Source of the DNA: Tipula vernalis
Taxonomy: Eukaryota; Arthropoda; Insecta; Diptera; Tipulidae
Direction of reading: 5' to 3'
DNA length: 64,000 nt
Assembly: GCA_958295665.1 (NCBI GenBank)
Contig: OY282560.1
Coordinates: 267,703,168-267,767,167 of the forward strand
The notes under the pieces were generated by a model. It saw nothing but the letters and a program-made list of their open reading frames with translations, was not told the origin of the DNA and did no database searches. Shown piece after piece: positions 10,298 to 22,000 of the stretch. Numbering within the stretch: position 1 is the first letter of the stretch; each line of letters begins with the position of its first letter. Made by a program: the position numbers and the translations under genes.

Positions 10298-11316
10298 CGC
10301 GCGATACGAAGCAGGCGCAACTGAAGTTGAACCAGGTAATGCGAACCATAAATGGATGGATGAAAGAGCACGGTCTAGCTCTAGCGCTCAGTAAAACCGA
10401 GATAACTATTTTGACGAAGAGGAGACTCCAGCTATCTCTCCCGATGTGGGTTGGTACCAACGTCATAAATGCTAAGCCAGTAGTCAAATACTTGGGTATA
10501 TACATTGACTGTAAAATGAGCTTTTACCAGCAGATCAGGCGGACAGCAGACAAGGCTGCGAGGGGAGTTATAAGTCGTCTAATGGCTAATGTTGGTGGCC
10601 CGAAAGCTAGCAAATGCCGGTTTTTAATGTCAGCCGTTCAATCTGTCCTTCTCTAGGGGGCGGAAGTATGGGCAGACTCCCTGGAAAAGGAAACATACCC
10701 GAAGAGGCTATCCCAAGTGCAAAGACGGAGTGCATTACGGGTGGCATCGGCCTATCGCACAACTTCAGAGGCAGCTATCCTCGTAATAGCTGGGTGCACC
10801 ACTATACATCTTCTGGTAAAGGAACGTAAATATATATACGAGCGGAAGTCGGAGGTTGGACGAAAAACAGCGAGTCTCGAAGGGAGGGGTCGCACCTTGG
10901 AGCTGTGGCAGAGTGCATGGGAGCAAGGAACAACAGGCAGGTGAACAGCGCAGCTTATTGAACACGTAAGCCCTTGGGTGGAAAGAACGCACGGGGAGGT
11001 CGGGTACTACCTGACCCAATTCCTCAGCGGCCACGGGTACTTCCGAGCATATCTTTTTAAAATGAGGAAAGTAACGTCGGCAGAATGCTTATACTGCCCA
11101 GGTATGGAGGATGACGTAGAGCACACTTTCTTCCGGTGCCTAGCATGGCAGGACAGAAGAGCAGACCTAGAGCTAGAGGTGGGTTTTTGGTCGCCTGAAA
11201 CGGCAGTGAACATTATGCTAGGAGGAGCTGTTTGGTGGGATCTCCTCTCACGATACATAGATGGAGTCGATGGAGTCCTTAGGAGTAAAAAGAGGGATTT
11301 GGATAGTTTCCCATAA
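10298..11316 (+). pseudogene. R1-type LINE ORF2, C-terminal part
   Basis: Continuation of the ORF2 split by E1. It begins in RT (ARDTKQAQLKLNQVMRTINGWM), runs through the thumb (KTEITILTKRR, KYLGIYID) and the connection region, and ends in the C-terminal zinc-knuckle domain with Cys-His pattern CLYCPGMEDDVEHTFFRC near 11089-11142. Stops occur at 10655-10657 (in LL*GAEVWAD) and at 10942-10944, with the frame otherwise recoverable. The last codons at about 11316 are followed by a short 3' UTR and an A-run at 11478-11490. It is non-functional. Confidence 0.85.
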
Positions 11317-11493
11317 GGCAGGAGGTAGCTCGGAGAGAGCAACGGAAAAACAGACTAGCCCGAAGTAATATGGTAAACGGTCCCAGGCTAGTCTGAAGGA
11401 GGAGGGGGAAGTTGGTTTTAGTCGGTAGTTCTGAGAGTCCGACACACTGTGTGTAAATGCAATTCCACCTTCCTCATAAAAAAAAAAAAAGAA

Positions 11494-11567
11494 ATTAATA
11501 ATTAATAATTACTAACTACTAACTACTAATTACTAATTGCTAATTGCTAATTGCTAATTAATAATTA
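11494..11567. repeat. 7-bp minisatellite next to the LINE tail
   Basis: Tandem heptamers of the form AATTACT, AACTACT, AATTGCT follow the LINE poly(A) directly, suggesting growth of a microsatellite from the tail or target. Confidence 0.8.
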
Positions 11568-11842
11568 TCAGAAAAATCAGAAATGTGTGCATTATTTTCT
11601 TCAATTATTAAAATATAAAATTAATATTATTTATAATTTTTAGTTTTAAACAAAAATGAATTAAATATTTGTTTTCTGTTTCTATTTTTATAATTGTTGC
11701 TTCATTTATTTATTATTTACTTAATTTTAGAGTAAAATTATCATTGATGTAAAGATATTTTAATACATTTCGGTAAATATCGAATTCAATTTTCTTAAAA
11801 TTCAATAAAAATGGCTTATATTATTTCATTTTATAAACATAC
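11568..11842. other. AT-rich spacer
   Basis: No gene or repeat recognised between the LINE tail and the inverted repeat of UT2. Confidence 0.5.
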
Positions 11843-12311
11843 ATATGGTGAAAAATACGTCAAATCACAAATTTGGTATATGGGACCGGAATTCGTGTTT
11901 AAATTTTTTAATTTTTATGTTTTCAATTGGTAGTACTAGTTAAAAAAACATTTTGTAGAAAATGATTTTTTGTTGTTATTGTTTAAAACACAGGGTGTCA
12001 AATTTTGAGAAAAATGATGAACATGATGTTGTGTGTATGGCTGTAAAAGGAAAAATAAATATCCGATATTTATGGGCTCTTTTTAAAGGTAAGTTAATAC
12101 GGAATAATAAAAAAATATAAGAATGGTAAGTTCTTTAATTTCTTCATTTTCAAATTTCCCGCCAACATTTTATTTTTGAATTTTCTCAATGATGGTCCAA
12201 TTTGTTTCTTTTTTTTTTTTTTTTAATTTTACGTCCTTTAATTCTATTGAACATACTAAAAACTTGCGCTAGTACAACTTTTCGTTTTCGTGCAAAATAC
12301 GCTTAAGTATA
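11843..12311 (+). repeat. UT2 left terminal inverted repeat (~469 bp)
   Basis: Pairs with 14043-14501. Landmarks shared by both arms include GGTGAAAAATACGTCAAATC, AATATCCGATATTTATG, TTTCCCGCCAA, and AAAACTTGCGCTAGTA. The short open stretch at 14162-14440 lies wholly in the right arm and is not a gene. Confidence 0.85.
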
Positions 12312-13078
12312 ACGATTTACCCGTTTTTGGAATACAAAATCAAATTGTTATATGTTATTTTCAATTTTTAACTAATTTACGCTCGACCTGATAATGTAAT
12401 TATCTAAAATTATTTCGTCGATCTTTAGTATATTCTTACTTCTAATAGAAAATTAAAAAATCAAGAGAACAAATTTGTAACAGTCTGTTCATAAACTACG
12501 TCAAGTTATTTTGGGCCATTCTTAACTCCGTCTCTCTCACTCCTTCATCACAAGTCGTCACAAAACTGAATATGATGTAATCATTTAAGAACATGATATA
12601 CCTGCAAAATATTGTATTATGTCATATATAATATCCCATAACAGTAACATCTTATAATTATATGACGTCATATTTTATGAAATTCTCCGTGCCCCAGCCT
12701 AAACGTGACGACAATCAATACTCCTTCCCCAAACAAAGGCGTAACATAATTTAGGGAAAGCCCATACAATTTTGGTATGAGTAATTTATTTTGTTAGTTC
12801 CAACCCTAAAAATGCGTCACAAAATATTACGTTTAGGTACATAAACCGTAACGTAATCTTTTGGAACAAAATTACGCATATTTAAAAATTGAATTATAAA
12901 AGAAGGGATAGGTAGGCCTGTAAAACAACATAAAATATAACCAGTGGTTTTTGTTAACATTTTTTGGTATAAATTAGTGTTTAAATTAATATTTTAATTA
13001 GTTTAACTTGTGAAGTTCTATTTAAATCATTTGCTTATTTAAATAACATCAAAAGTATTTCAAATAATAAGTGTAATA

Positions 13079-13775
13079 ATGGTTGGGTACAAAAAGTGTT
13101 GTAAGCCGTTTCCTGAGTTAAAATGTTCTAAAAGTTTAAGAAATGTTAATGATTATATTAAAATTAGTTTGCCGCACTCGATTCATGTAACTGAAAATGC
13201 ATCGATTTGTACATCATGTTATTACCGGGTGACTAATAAACGTCAAAAATTTGAAAACGAGGTATCACCGGTTAATAATTCATTAAATTCACCTGTTACT
13301 CCGGAGACATCATCAACAGTCAATGACGAGAATATTTCGAGCATGATTGAAAGTGAGGAATGCCAAATAAAAAGTGATCTCGTTCGTGAAAAACTTAATA
13401 AGATATTACCAGACATTGGCAAAAAGTTGACTCTGGAGCCAACAGAGGTACTTGTTTTTTGTGATTTTGCAGAAAATTATGTGTTTATTGCAGTTTTTGA
13501 AAACAAAAATTCCGGATTTATCTAAAATTTATTACGTCACAGATGGTGCAGTAACACATTATAAAAATAAAAAAAAATTTATGAATGTAACTAAACACAA
13601 AGAGGATTTTGGAGTTGATTGTGAGTGGCATTTTCACGTAACTGCTCACGGAAAAGGATGATGCGATGGAGTAGGAGGTACTGTTAAGAGAATGGAATCC
13701 AGAGCCAGTCTCACCAAAGAATATGATGGTGACATAACCAATGCGGAGGAACTTTTCAAATGGATTAAACGTTAA
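13079..13775 (+). pseudogene. UT2 transposase-like protein, broken
   Basis: A start at 13079 opens 148 residues with paired cysteines near the N-terminus (CCKPF...C and CTSCYY), a Ser/Asn-rich linker, then LVFCDFAENYVF. The frame then shifts to 13503-13661, with KIYYVTDGAVTHYKNKKKF, EDFGVDCEWHFHVTAHGKG, a stop TGA at 13659-13661, and readable CDGVGGTVKRMESRASL beyond. The combination DFAENY ... DGA.HYKN ... HGKG.CDG.GGT.KR is a pattern I know from many unnamed insect and cnidarian proteins and is consistent with an RNase-H-fold DD(E/D) enzyme. The stretch between DFAENY and the second Asp looks too short, suggesting an internal deletion. Function as a transposase is inferred from the motifs and the surrounding inverted repeats. 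Confidence 0.65.
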
Positions 13776-14042
13776 AAACTGATATGGTTTTTGAATTTTG
13801 TTCAGATACTGAATATAAATTGAAACAAATCGAACTAGGCATCAGATTAGAGAACTTGAAAACAATAAAAGGGACTCGCGATATTCATGCAGTTATACCT
13901 TCTCCAGAAGGCTACTTAAATTGTATAAAAATATTGAAATAGTGAAGATTATATAATATGTAAATTTTAACCATATAAATATCTTTAAATTTCTATCCTT
14001 TTTCTACCATTCGATTTTTGAAATTTTCAAAATAGGTAGAGT

Positions 14043-14501
14043 CATACTTAAACGTATTTTGCAGGAAAACGAAAAATTTTACTAGCGCAAGTTTTTAGTA
14101 TGTTCAATAGAATTAAAGGACGTAAAATTGAAAACAAAACAAAAAAAAAATTGGATGATCATTGAGAAAATTCAAAAATAAAATTTTGGCGGGAAATTTG
14201 AAAATGAAGAAATTAAAGAACTTACCATTTTTAAATTTGTTATTAATCCGTATTAAATTACCTTTAAAACGAGCCCTATATCATAAATATCGGATATTTA
14301 TTTTTCCTTTTATAGCCATAAACACAACATCATGTTCATCATTTTTCTCAAAATTTGACACTCTGTATTTTAAACAACAACAACAAAAATCACGTTCTAC
14401 AATTTTTTGTTTTAGTCAAGACTACAAATTCAAAACATAAAAATCATAAAATTAAAACATGACTTCCAAAAATTTGTGATTTGACGTATTTTTCACCATA
14501 T
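14043..14501 (-). repeat. UT2 right terminal inverted repeat (~459 bp)
   Basis: The inverse of 11843-12311 with scattered substitutions and small indels, for example in the poly(T)/poly(A) run. Confidence 0.85.
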
Positions 14502-15259
14502 ACTATATAGTATATTAAATCATTTTGAAAATGAATTTAGAAATACCTTTAAATATTCATTTTGTCAAACTTTTTTATTCCTTTTTCAATTCTGATTATA
14601 TTTCATTTTTAAAATGAATTAAAAACGATTATTTAAATTCAGAAAGAATACCTTTTTTAAATCATTTAGCCGCAGTAGATATGTATGTATATATGCAGCA
14701 GCCTGTTTTTATACTATAAGTAGATTTGGCGAGCAACTTTATCCTGTTAAATTTTATTGCATCGTAAAAATTCACTCCCATCATTTTTTTTTTCATAACG
14801 TGCCTAAAGAAGTATAACTTCAAAAAATATTTTTGCTGAAGTTTAAAAAAATAAAGAAAATATAAATCAAAATTAACATTTTAAATTTATCTCGAGAGAT
14901 TAAACAAATTTTTCTATAAAACATTTGTTTTGTTGTGTTGACAAATGCCGATTAAATTTCATACAAATCGGTTGTTATATGATTTTATTTTATGGTTTTT
15001 CTTATTTCTGGTTTTCTTGTTAAAAACCCTAATTCCTGTTATATTTTATTCATTTCATTTGGGTAATCATTCCACTTCATTTCTGCTGAACTGAAAATAA
15101 TCGTTTATTCTCAAATGTAGCTAGTTTTCTTATTCTTATTTTTTTTTTTTCATTAATGAATCATTCTTCCAAATCTTTTATACATACATATGTACATATA
15201 TGAAGAGAAGCTACAAACAAAATAAACTTAAAATTAAAAAATCTTTAGAAAACTACATT
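14502..15259. other. AT-rich spacer between UT2 and UT1
   Basis: No coding region, inverted repeat or satellite is recognised. Confidence 0.5.
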
Positions 15260-15860
15260 TGAGCTATTATTTTTGAAAGTGGAATAAGTCCACTTTTAAA
15301 AAAAAATGAGTTAATGGTAATTTTAGTAAGATATAGACACCTTCTCTCCATATTTATAATCATAGATTCAATGGTGTACGATTTTTTATGAAGTAATCAA
15401 AATAATTTTGGCTATAAAATGTTATCACAAAAATCTTTTTTTTGAAAGTGGAATAAGTCCATTCCTAAGAACTATAATTAAACCCAATTTCTTTTTGCAA
15501 TTATTATTGATTATTATGACTTCAATGTACACTGCGCTTTAGCAGTGTCAACAAAAACATCATTGTTAACAAGATAACGGTATTATTCCTCTGATGAAAT
15601 GAGTCGTTATTTTTGAAAGAGGTATAAGGCCATTTTTCAAAAAAATTAAGTTACTGATAACAATAGACAAATGACAGTATAATCTTTCTAACGGTAAACA
15701 ATTTGTAGTCAAGATACAAAAAATGAATACCTAATAATTATGCAATAAATAAGAAAAGTAAAAATCTCGTATATTTTTGCATTTATTGTTTCTCTATTCT
15801 TTCGTTATCTCGTTTCAACAAAATGTGAACTTATACCACTTAAAAAAAAACGGCTCAAAT
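15260..15860. repeat. UT1 left TIR and subterminal motif copies
   Basis: The TIR at 15260-15292 is followed by further copies of TTTTTGAAAGTGGAATAAGTCC-like sequence at about 15437-15462 and 15606-15633 (direct) and an inverted, weaker copy at about 15830-15860. On the right side a direct copy lies at about 37448-37475 and the inverted TIR at 37645-37677. Repeated subterminal motifs of this kind often bind a transposase; that role is inferred. Confidence 0.7.
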
Positions 15861-16027
15861 GATGAGAAGTTATTTCACCAATTTTGTTTAGTTTTCTTTC
15901 GCAAGTCCGACTGTTTGGTTTGTGTTTCTTATACTAATAGATTGCAGTGTGAGTAGTATTTAAATATAATTGTTATTAAAGCAGAAAATCGAAGTTTTAG
16001 ATAAATAATATTAAGTACAGTTGTTCA

Positions 16028-17085
16028 ATGAGTTCACATGCGTATGAAAAAGACGATAATATGTCAATTTGGTCTGATAGTGATGTTGGTAAATATAAAA
16101 GTAACCAGATTTTTCGCAGGAATATTGGAATTTTTTTTTATTACAGAAATAAGACCCGTGAATATTACAAAAAAAAGACGAATTTATGAATCGGATCAGG
16201 AAAGCAGTTTGAGCAATATTGATTCAAGATTGCTACAAACTAAGAAGAGGACTAGAATTTTGGAATTAAGTGATTCAACGACTGACGAAGACGACGTTAC
16301 TAATTTTCGATCACATTATGAAAATAATGATCAGAAGACTAGAAAAATTAAAAGAAATAAAGGCGAAAAATATTATACAAAAACTGGAAATATTATTCTT
16401 GCTAAGAAATTCGAAAATAAGGATTGCAAATGTTTGAAAGTATGTAAGAATCGTATTATAGAGAGTGATCGAATATCTCTTTTTAGTTTGTTTTGGGAAA
16501 TGGGGGATTTTAACAGACAAAATACATTCTTGTGTGTATCAACTCAGCGTACGTCAGTAAAAAGAAGACGAGCTAGAAATTTAAAGGGATCAGTAAGAGA
16601 TTGTAATTATAAATACTTTTTAAATAATATTGAAAAGGAAAGCATTGCGGTATGTAAAAAGTTCTTTATAGAAACATTTAATATATCTATAGGCAGACTT
16701 CATAGGGCTCTCAAAGCAAAGTTAATAGGAAAAGACTTACGTGGAAAAATGAAAGGATCTTGCAGAAAGAGTGATGAAAAACTAGTGGATGCCGTAAAAG
16801 ATCATATAAAAAGTTTTCCACGGTATGAAATCCATTACACGCGTTCGAGTAATCCAAACAGAAAATACCTGAATTCTGATTTGAACTTAAGAAAAATGTA
16901 CAAATTGTATGTCGAAAACTGCGAAGAGAATAATACAACATTTCTCAGCGAGCAAATATATAGGAAAATTTTTAAGAATAATTTTAATTTAAGTTTTCAT
17001 CACCCACATAAAGATACGTGTCAAAAATGCGACTTCCTAATTATGAAAATTAAAGCTACCTCGGACCTTAATGAAAAAAGCATCT
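16028..17085 (+). pseudogene. UT1 transposase-like gene, 5' part
   Basis: I choose the ATG at 16028: it gives 20 acidic codons ending at a donor (GTTG then GTAAAT, 16089). A 58-base intron ends at the acceptor ttacag (16146), and the phase joins cleanly to the long open frame from 16147. The N-terminal region is charged, with basic KKRR patches, then comes LFWEMGDFNRQNTFLC, a basic stretch (KRRRARN), KYFLNN, KGSCRKSDEKLVDAVKDHIKSFP, YLNSDLNLRKMYKLY and a Cys motif KDTCQKCD. I recognise this as the N-terminal half of a large unnamed insect/hydra protein family. Insertion of X1 interrupts the codons after ISI; the frame resumes exactly at 36244 once the duplicated ATCY is removed. DNA binding is inferred. 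Confidence 0.7.
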
Positions 17086-17865
17086 TGTAACAGCGCACGT
17101 GTACGCTATCACAACAATTTTTTTTTTCAATTCAAATATTCTCACACCTGTTTGCTGTTATGCAAAAAGAAAATATTGTAATCCTGTAACTCGTATTAAA
17201 TTTTTGTAATTTCATTTTTTTTTTTTTTTTGTTGTAAAATCATTAAGTACAATAGTTAAATTGGATATTCTGTTTCCGTTCTAAAAAAAAAAAAAAAAAA
17301 TAATAATTGTTTTGAAAAGAAAAGCAAAGTCGTTGTGATTTGCTAATTTTTTTTTTTTTTGTCAGTATGGAAGTGCATTTTTAAGGGTAGAGCCGAGCTG
17401 GTTCTTTAGCATTTAAGTTAAGTTTTGTTAAGTTTTAGTTAAGTTTTTTTTTTTTCCGAGTATTTATTATTCAAAATGTTTTTTTTTGTTGTTGTGTTAT
17501 ATTTGAATTAATGCAATATAATTTTGAAATTGTCAGTGCTATGCTACAAAAAAAAAAAAAAAAAAAATTAAAATTTATGAATTAAGAAATTGTGTCATTT
17601 TTTTTTTTTATAAAATTATCTTAAATAAAAATTGATAAAAAAATAAAAACAGGAGGATAATTGTTTTGTTTTAAACCGTCGTCGTGTGAAGTTGTGTTGT
17701 AAATTTTTTTTTTTGTGTTATTTTGAATATAAAATTATTAAAGTGGATATAAATGTAAACAGCAGAATGCAAAAAGTGAATTTCTATATTTGCTGTGTCT
17801 ACAAAAAAAAAAAAATTATAATAATATTTTTGATTGAAAGTGAATTGTTTTGTAATTATACACGT

Positions 17866-18215
17866 AGTTAACATCAGCTAACACGCGACCCATGAAGAAA
17901 GCAAATTCCACCGGCGACATGTAGTGCAATGACGCCAAACATTATATCGCATAAGCAATTTTTAATTAATGTAAAAATATCGCATAAGCAAATTTTAACA
18001 ATAAAGAAATTCCACAGAAAGTCATTCCACTGCATAACAGGAAATGACTTATTATAAAAAGTAAACAAAAACTGGAAGCGACGTTCATTACAATTTATGT
18101 TTTTGAAATAAAAACATTGTCAAACTAAATTATTGTGCATTATTATTATTTTGGAACTAATACCGTTTCCCAACCACAACCAGAAATAAATACGTTATCG
18201 GCACAACCCATAACT
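17866..18215 (+). repeat. E2 5' LTR (350 bp)
   Basis: Matches 31222-31570. It begins AGTTAACATCAGC and ends GGCACAACCCATAACT. A weak open stretch on its minus strand occurs in both copies and is not a gene. Confidence 0.95.
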
Positions 18216-18226
18216 GGCGCAGTTAA
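18215..18226 (+). promoter_or_regulatory. E2 primer-binding site
   Basis: TGGCGCAGTTAA begins with the last LTR base, the same serine-tRNA-like type as in E1. Confidence 0.75.
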
Positions 18227-18387
18227 AAGTGAAAATAATATATTACATAATAATTAATAATTAATAAAAATTAGAAAATGTTTTTAATAAATAATTGTGC
18301 AAAAATAATAACTACGCGAAAATTTAAATAAAATTATTTTTTTCTCTTCTGATAAATAATTGTGTAAAAACACCAAAGTGCAATAAT
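18227..18387 (+). other. E2 leader, first part
   Basis: Non-coding and AT-rich, with AATAATTGTG occurring twice. The leader is cut here by E3 and resumes at 24742. Confidence 0.7.
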
Positions 18388-18391
18388 CTGT

Positions 18392-19031
18392 TATAACCCC
18401 CAGTCATATCAGGTTATTGATGTGGGGTTATTTGTTGTGCCTTATAAATAATACACCGCACTTCAATTTATTAATCTATATTGCGCACAAACTACTTTAC
18501 AATAATTGTTTTTGTAAATGGGGATTTTATACCACCTATTGTTTTTTAACATGCACCTTTAATTCACACTCGCGGAATTTATAAGGAAAGAATTTTTGAT
18601 TGAATTGAACTTAAAAAAATTTAATAGAAATTTTGATTTTTTTAATATTTTATAAATTTGTAAACGACTGTGTCACACCGTGTTCTTAACTTTTGTGTCA
18701 TGATAAACGATATGCCTGTATGTGTGTCTGTGTTTTTTGAGACGATGAACTAATAAAATAATGAATTATTTTGATGAGTGGTGCTCTCCATTGAAAAATA
18801 TAAAAGGTTGAAATTTGTTGTGATGTGTAGTGAAGACACTGGAATTTTGTTTGATGATGAGTGTGAGAAACCTAACTAAATATTTCTGTGAGTCGAAAAG
18901 CATTTAGTAGGTGTCACTAGCGGAAAATAAAGATGCAACACTTACAATTATATTTGAATTCGAGTAAATTGATTTTTAATAATTGTAGTGCTGAAACGAA
19001 TGAATAACGATGAAATGAGTGAATCGCTACA
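18392..19031 (-). repeat. E3 3' LTR (640 bp)
   Basis: In element sense it starts TGTAGCGATTCACTC. It has a TATAAAA box at about 18525-18531 and an AATAAA signal at 18467-18472, in the right order for U3 then R, and ends near GGGGGTTATA. Its outer end is inferred from the possible CTGT duplication; reading TG...CA ends would move it by four bases. Confidence 0.7.
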
Positions 19032-19043
19032 GGACTCCCCCAC
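19032..19043 (-). promoter_or_regulatory. E3 polypurine tract
   Basis: GTGGGGGAGTCC on the minus strand touches the 3' LTR start. Confidence 0.8.
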
Positions 19044-19076
19044 AAGTGATTTTTCCTCCCCAAGGAAAATTATTTG

Positions 19077-22000
19077 TTAGGCTGAAATACGAACATTTTT
19101 ATGTGGACGAAAAACTGATTTTTGCTCAGTTGAACACAGAATGCCGTAAGCCGGTTTGAGTCGGTCGATTGAAATGGTTTGGTTCTTTCCATTAATCAAC
19201 ACGGTGAATTGTTTCCGAAGGCGTCGAATGACTTTGAATGGACCTTCATAGGGAGGAGATAATCCCGTGCGAACCTTGTCTGTTCTCACGAATACAAAAT
19301 CACAGTTGTCGAGTGATTTTGGAACAAAAACGTCGTCTTGTTTGGACTGACGAGTTGATTTTGGTACAAGATTTTGCATAGTTGGTCGCAGTTGGTCGAT
19401 GACTGTGTCGGAAGTTGGTACTGATGGAAGAGGATTTTCGACAAAGAACTCACCGAGTAGTTTGATGGTTTGACCGTAAACTAGTTCCGCTGGTGAGCAC
19501 TTTAAATCTTCTTTCACTGTTGCTCTGATGCCAAGTAAAATGATTGGAATTTCCGAGCTCCAATGAGTTGTATCACTTCTGGCCATTAGTGCGGCTTTGA
19601 GTTGCCGGTGGAAACGTTCGACCATGCCATTGGCTTGAGGATGGTAAGCCGTTGTACGTATCCGATGTGAGCCAAGGAGTTTTGTTAACTCGGTAAAAAG
19701 CTTGGACTCAAATTGCGTTCCTTGATCAGTAGTGATGTTAAGGGGTACGCCGAATCGTGATACGTAGTTGTTTACGAATGTTATGGCAATGGTTGCTGCA
19801 GACATATTGGTCATGCAGTAAGCTTCGGGCCAACGAGTGAAACGATCGACACAGGTAAGTAAGTATGTATACCCATTAGATGGAGGAAGTGGACCTACAA
19901 TATCTAAATGGATATGTTCGAATCGACCGGGTGGAATTTGGAATTTTCCATGGGGTGATTTTGTGTGGCGTTGTACTTTAGCGCGTTGGCAAGATAAACA
20001 AGACTGAGCCCAATTGCCTACGTCTTTGTTTATACTGGGCCAAAAGTAACGAGCGGCGATCAACTTACGAGTTGCACGGACACCAGGATGCGAAATATTG
20101 TGTAGAGTGTCGAAAATGGTTCGACGCAGTGATTCTGCGATATATGGGCGATTGTACCCAGTAGATGTTTCGCATATGATTTTAAGGCCAGGTAGTTTAA
20201 AAGTTCTAGTTTCAGTGATGAACTAGTATGACATTCGGAACCAGAAAATAAATTCTGAAGTTCTAGGTCAGTTTTTTGTGTGTTTGCGATTTTATTTAAG
20301 TCGAAGTGTGTTTCGACTGTGGCCGTTTCGTTGTCGATTGTGCGGGATAATGTGTCCGCGACAACGTTGTCATGTCCGGAAACATGCTGAATGTCCGTCG
20401 TAAATTGACTTATATAATCCAAGTGGCGTGATTGCCTTGAATTGCGTTCAGTTTTCGACTGAATTGCTCGTGTCAGAGGTTTGTGGTCGGTGTAAATTGT
20501 GAAATCCCGACCCTCGACAAAATATCTGAAGTGTTTGACTGCCAGATATATTGCGAGTAATTCCCGATCGAATGCGGAATATTTCTTTTCGGCATCCGAG
20601 AGTTTTTTTGAGAAGAATCCCAGTGGCTCCCAACACTCGTTATTGTACTGTTGCAGCACTGCCCCAACGGCAGTGTTTGAAGCGTCAGTAGTTAAGCTGA
20701 GCTTTGATTCGCTCAGTGGATGTGCCAGAAGTGTTATCTGTTCCAATTCAGTTTTTAATGACGTGAATGCTTGTTGACATTCGTCGGTCCAAGAGAAGTT
20801 CTTGGCGGTCTTGGGTTTTTTTAGTAAAGTTGCCAAGTGACCGTGAATTGGTGCGAGTGTTTGTGCGAGTTTTGGTATGAATCGGTGGTAGTAATTTACC
20901 ATACCGATAAAACGTTGAATAGTTTTTATTGATGTTGGAGCTGGGAATTCCCTAATGGCGTTAATTCGTTCTTCGGACGGCAGAATACCATTAGGGGTGA
21001 TCTTGTGGCTGAGGAAATCAAGAGTGAATACGCCAAAGACGCATTTTGAACTCTTGATATGAACATCAAACTGTGTTAGCCTGTGGAAGAGTTGTTCCAG
21101 GTGAAGTTTGTGCTGTTCCTCATTTTGTGAAGCCACCAAAATGTCGTCAATGTAGACGAAAACGAAGTCTAACCCACGTACGACCTCGTTTATAAATCTC
21201 TGAAACGTTTGAGCGGCATTTCGTAGACCGAATGGCATTCGGGTGAATTCGAAGAGGCCAAAGGGGGTCGTGATCGCCGTTTTGTGAACGTCTTCAGGGG
21301 CGACGGGAATCTATTTTTGAAAAAATGTTGCATCCATGTAAGTGCATGGAGAAATTTTGGATGTGGGGTATCGGATAGCGATCAGGTGTTGTCACCGTGT
21401 TTAATCGCCGATAATCCCCACATGGTCGCCAATCGTGATCTTTCTTTTTAACCATATGCAGCGGACAAGAAACTGGAGATGCCGATGGTCGGCAAATCCC
21501 TAATTCCACCATATGTTGAAATTCTGCGAATACGGCTTTGTGGCGGAGTGGATCTAGCCTGCGTGGTCTTGACACGGGCAGATGGTCTGCTGTGACGATG
21601 TGATGGACCACGTTATGTCGGACTGGTAAATTATAGTTCGGCTCTGCTGTGAGTGATGGAAATTTCTTAAGCAGAGTGCCGTAACCATTGTTGATCGTGA
21701 AATGGATCGGTGTCGGTGTGTCGACGCGAACCATTGCGGCATTGATTGACAGCTTAGTCGCTGAATCAACCAGCCGTTTGTTCTTAAGATCAACGAGTAA
21801 TCCAAATTTGCATAAAAAGTCGGCGCCAATGATCGGACGATTCACAGCAGCTAAAATGAAAGCATGTGTGAAGTTTCGTTTAAGTCCGAGATCCACCTGA
21901 AGCAATTTAGTGCCATAGGTGTGGATTGGTGTGCCATTGGCGGCCGATAGTACTAGATCATTGTTTCGTTTATTGAAAGAAAACATGTTTTTGCAATAAT

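Larger units (their letters stand above)
1940..11490 (+). mobile_element. R1-type non-LTR retrotransposon (LINE), 5'-truncated, split by errantivirus E1
   Basis: The left part runs from about 1940 to 3320 and the right part from 10298 to the A-run at 11478-11490. The insert between them is the LTR element E1. Removing E1 and one copy of the 4-bp duplication CGCG makes the reverse-transcriptase reading continuous (ACT GCG CGC GAT ACG), proving both halves are one LINE. Sequence style (AGAAQGSILGPDLWN, ADDVAVLITARD, CLYCPG...H..F.C) matches the R1 group. The 5' half, with ORF1 and endonuclease, is absent, as is common for LINE insertions. Confidence 0.85.
11843..14501. mobile_element. UT2: DNA transposon with very long terminal inverted repeats
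   Basis: About 460 bp at the left (11843-12311) is repeated in inverse orientation at the right (14043-14501), from the tip ATATGGTGAAAAATACGTCA to an inner end near CTTAAGTAT. The arms carry several small differences, so the element is not young. Between the arms is a decayed gene with transposase-like motifs. The tips lie in ATAC/TACT sequence and I could not fix the target duplication. Long arms around a transposase gene suggest a cut-and-paste element, but I cannot assign a superfamily. Confidence 0.75.

Noticed and set aside
11494..11567. Possible CRISPR-like array
   Set aside because: It is a simple 7-bp tandem repeat beside a LINE tail in a eukaryotic genome; there are no spacers.
14162..14440. 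Open frame of 92 codons
   Set aside because: It is wholly inside the right inverted arm of UT2 and has no motif.
17874..18068. Minus-strand open frame repeated at 31230-31424
   Set aside because: It lies in the two E2 LTRs and has no protein homology I recognise.
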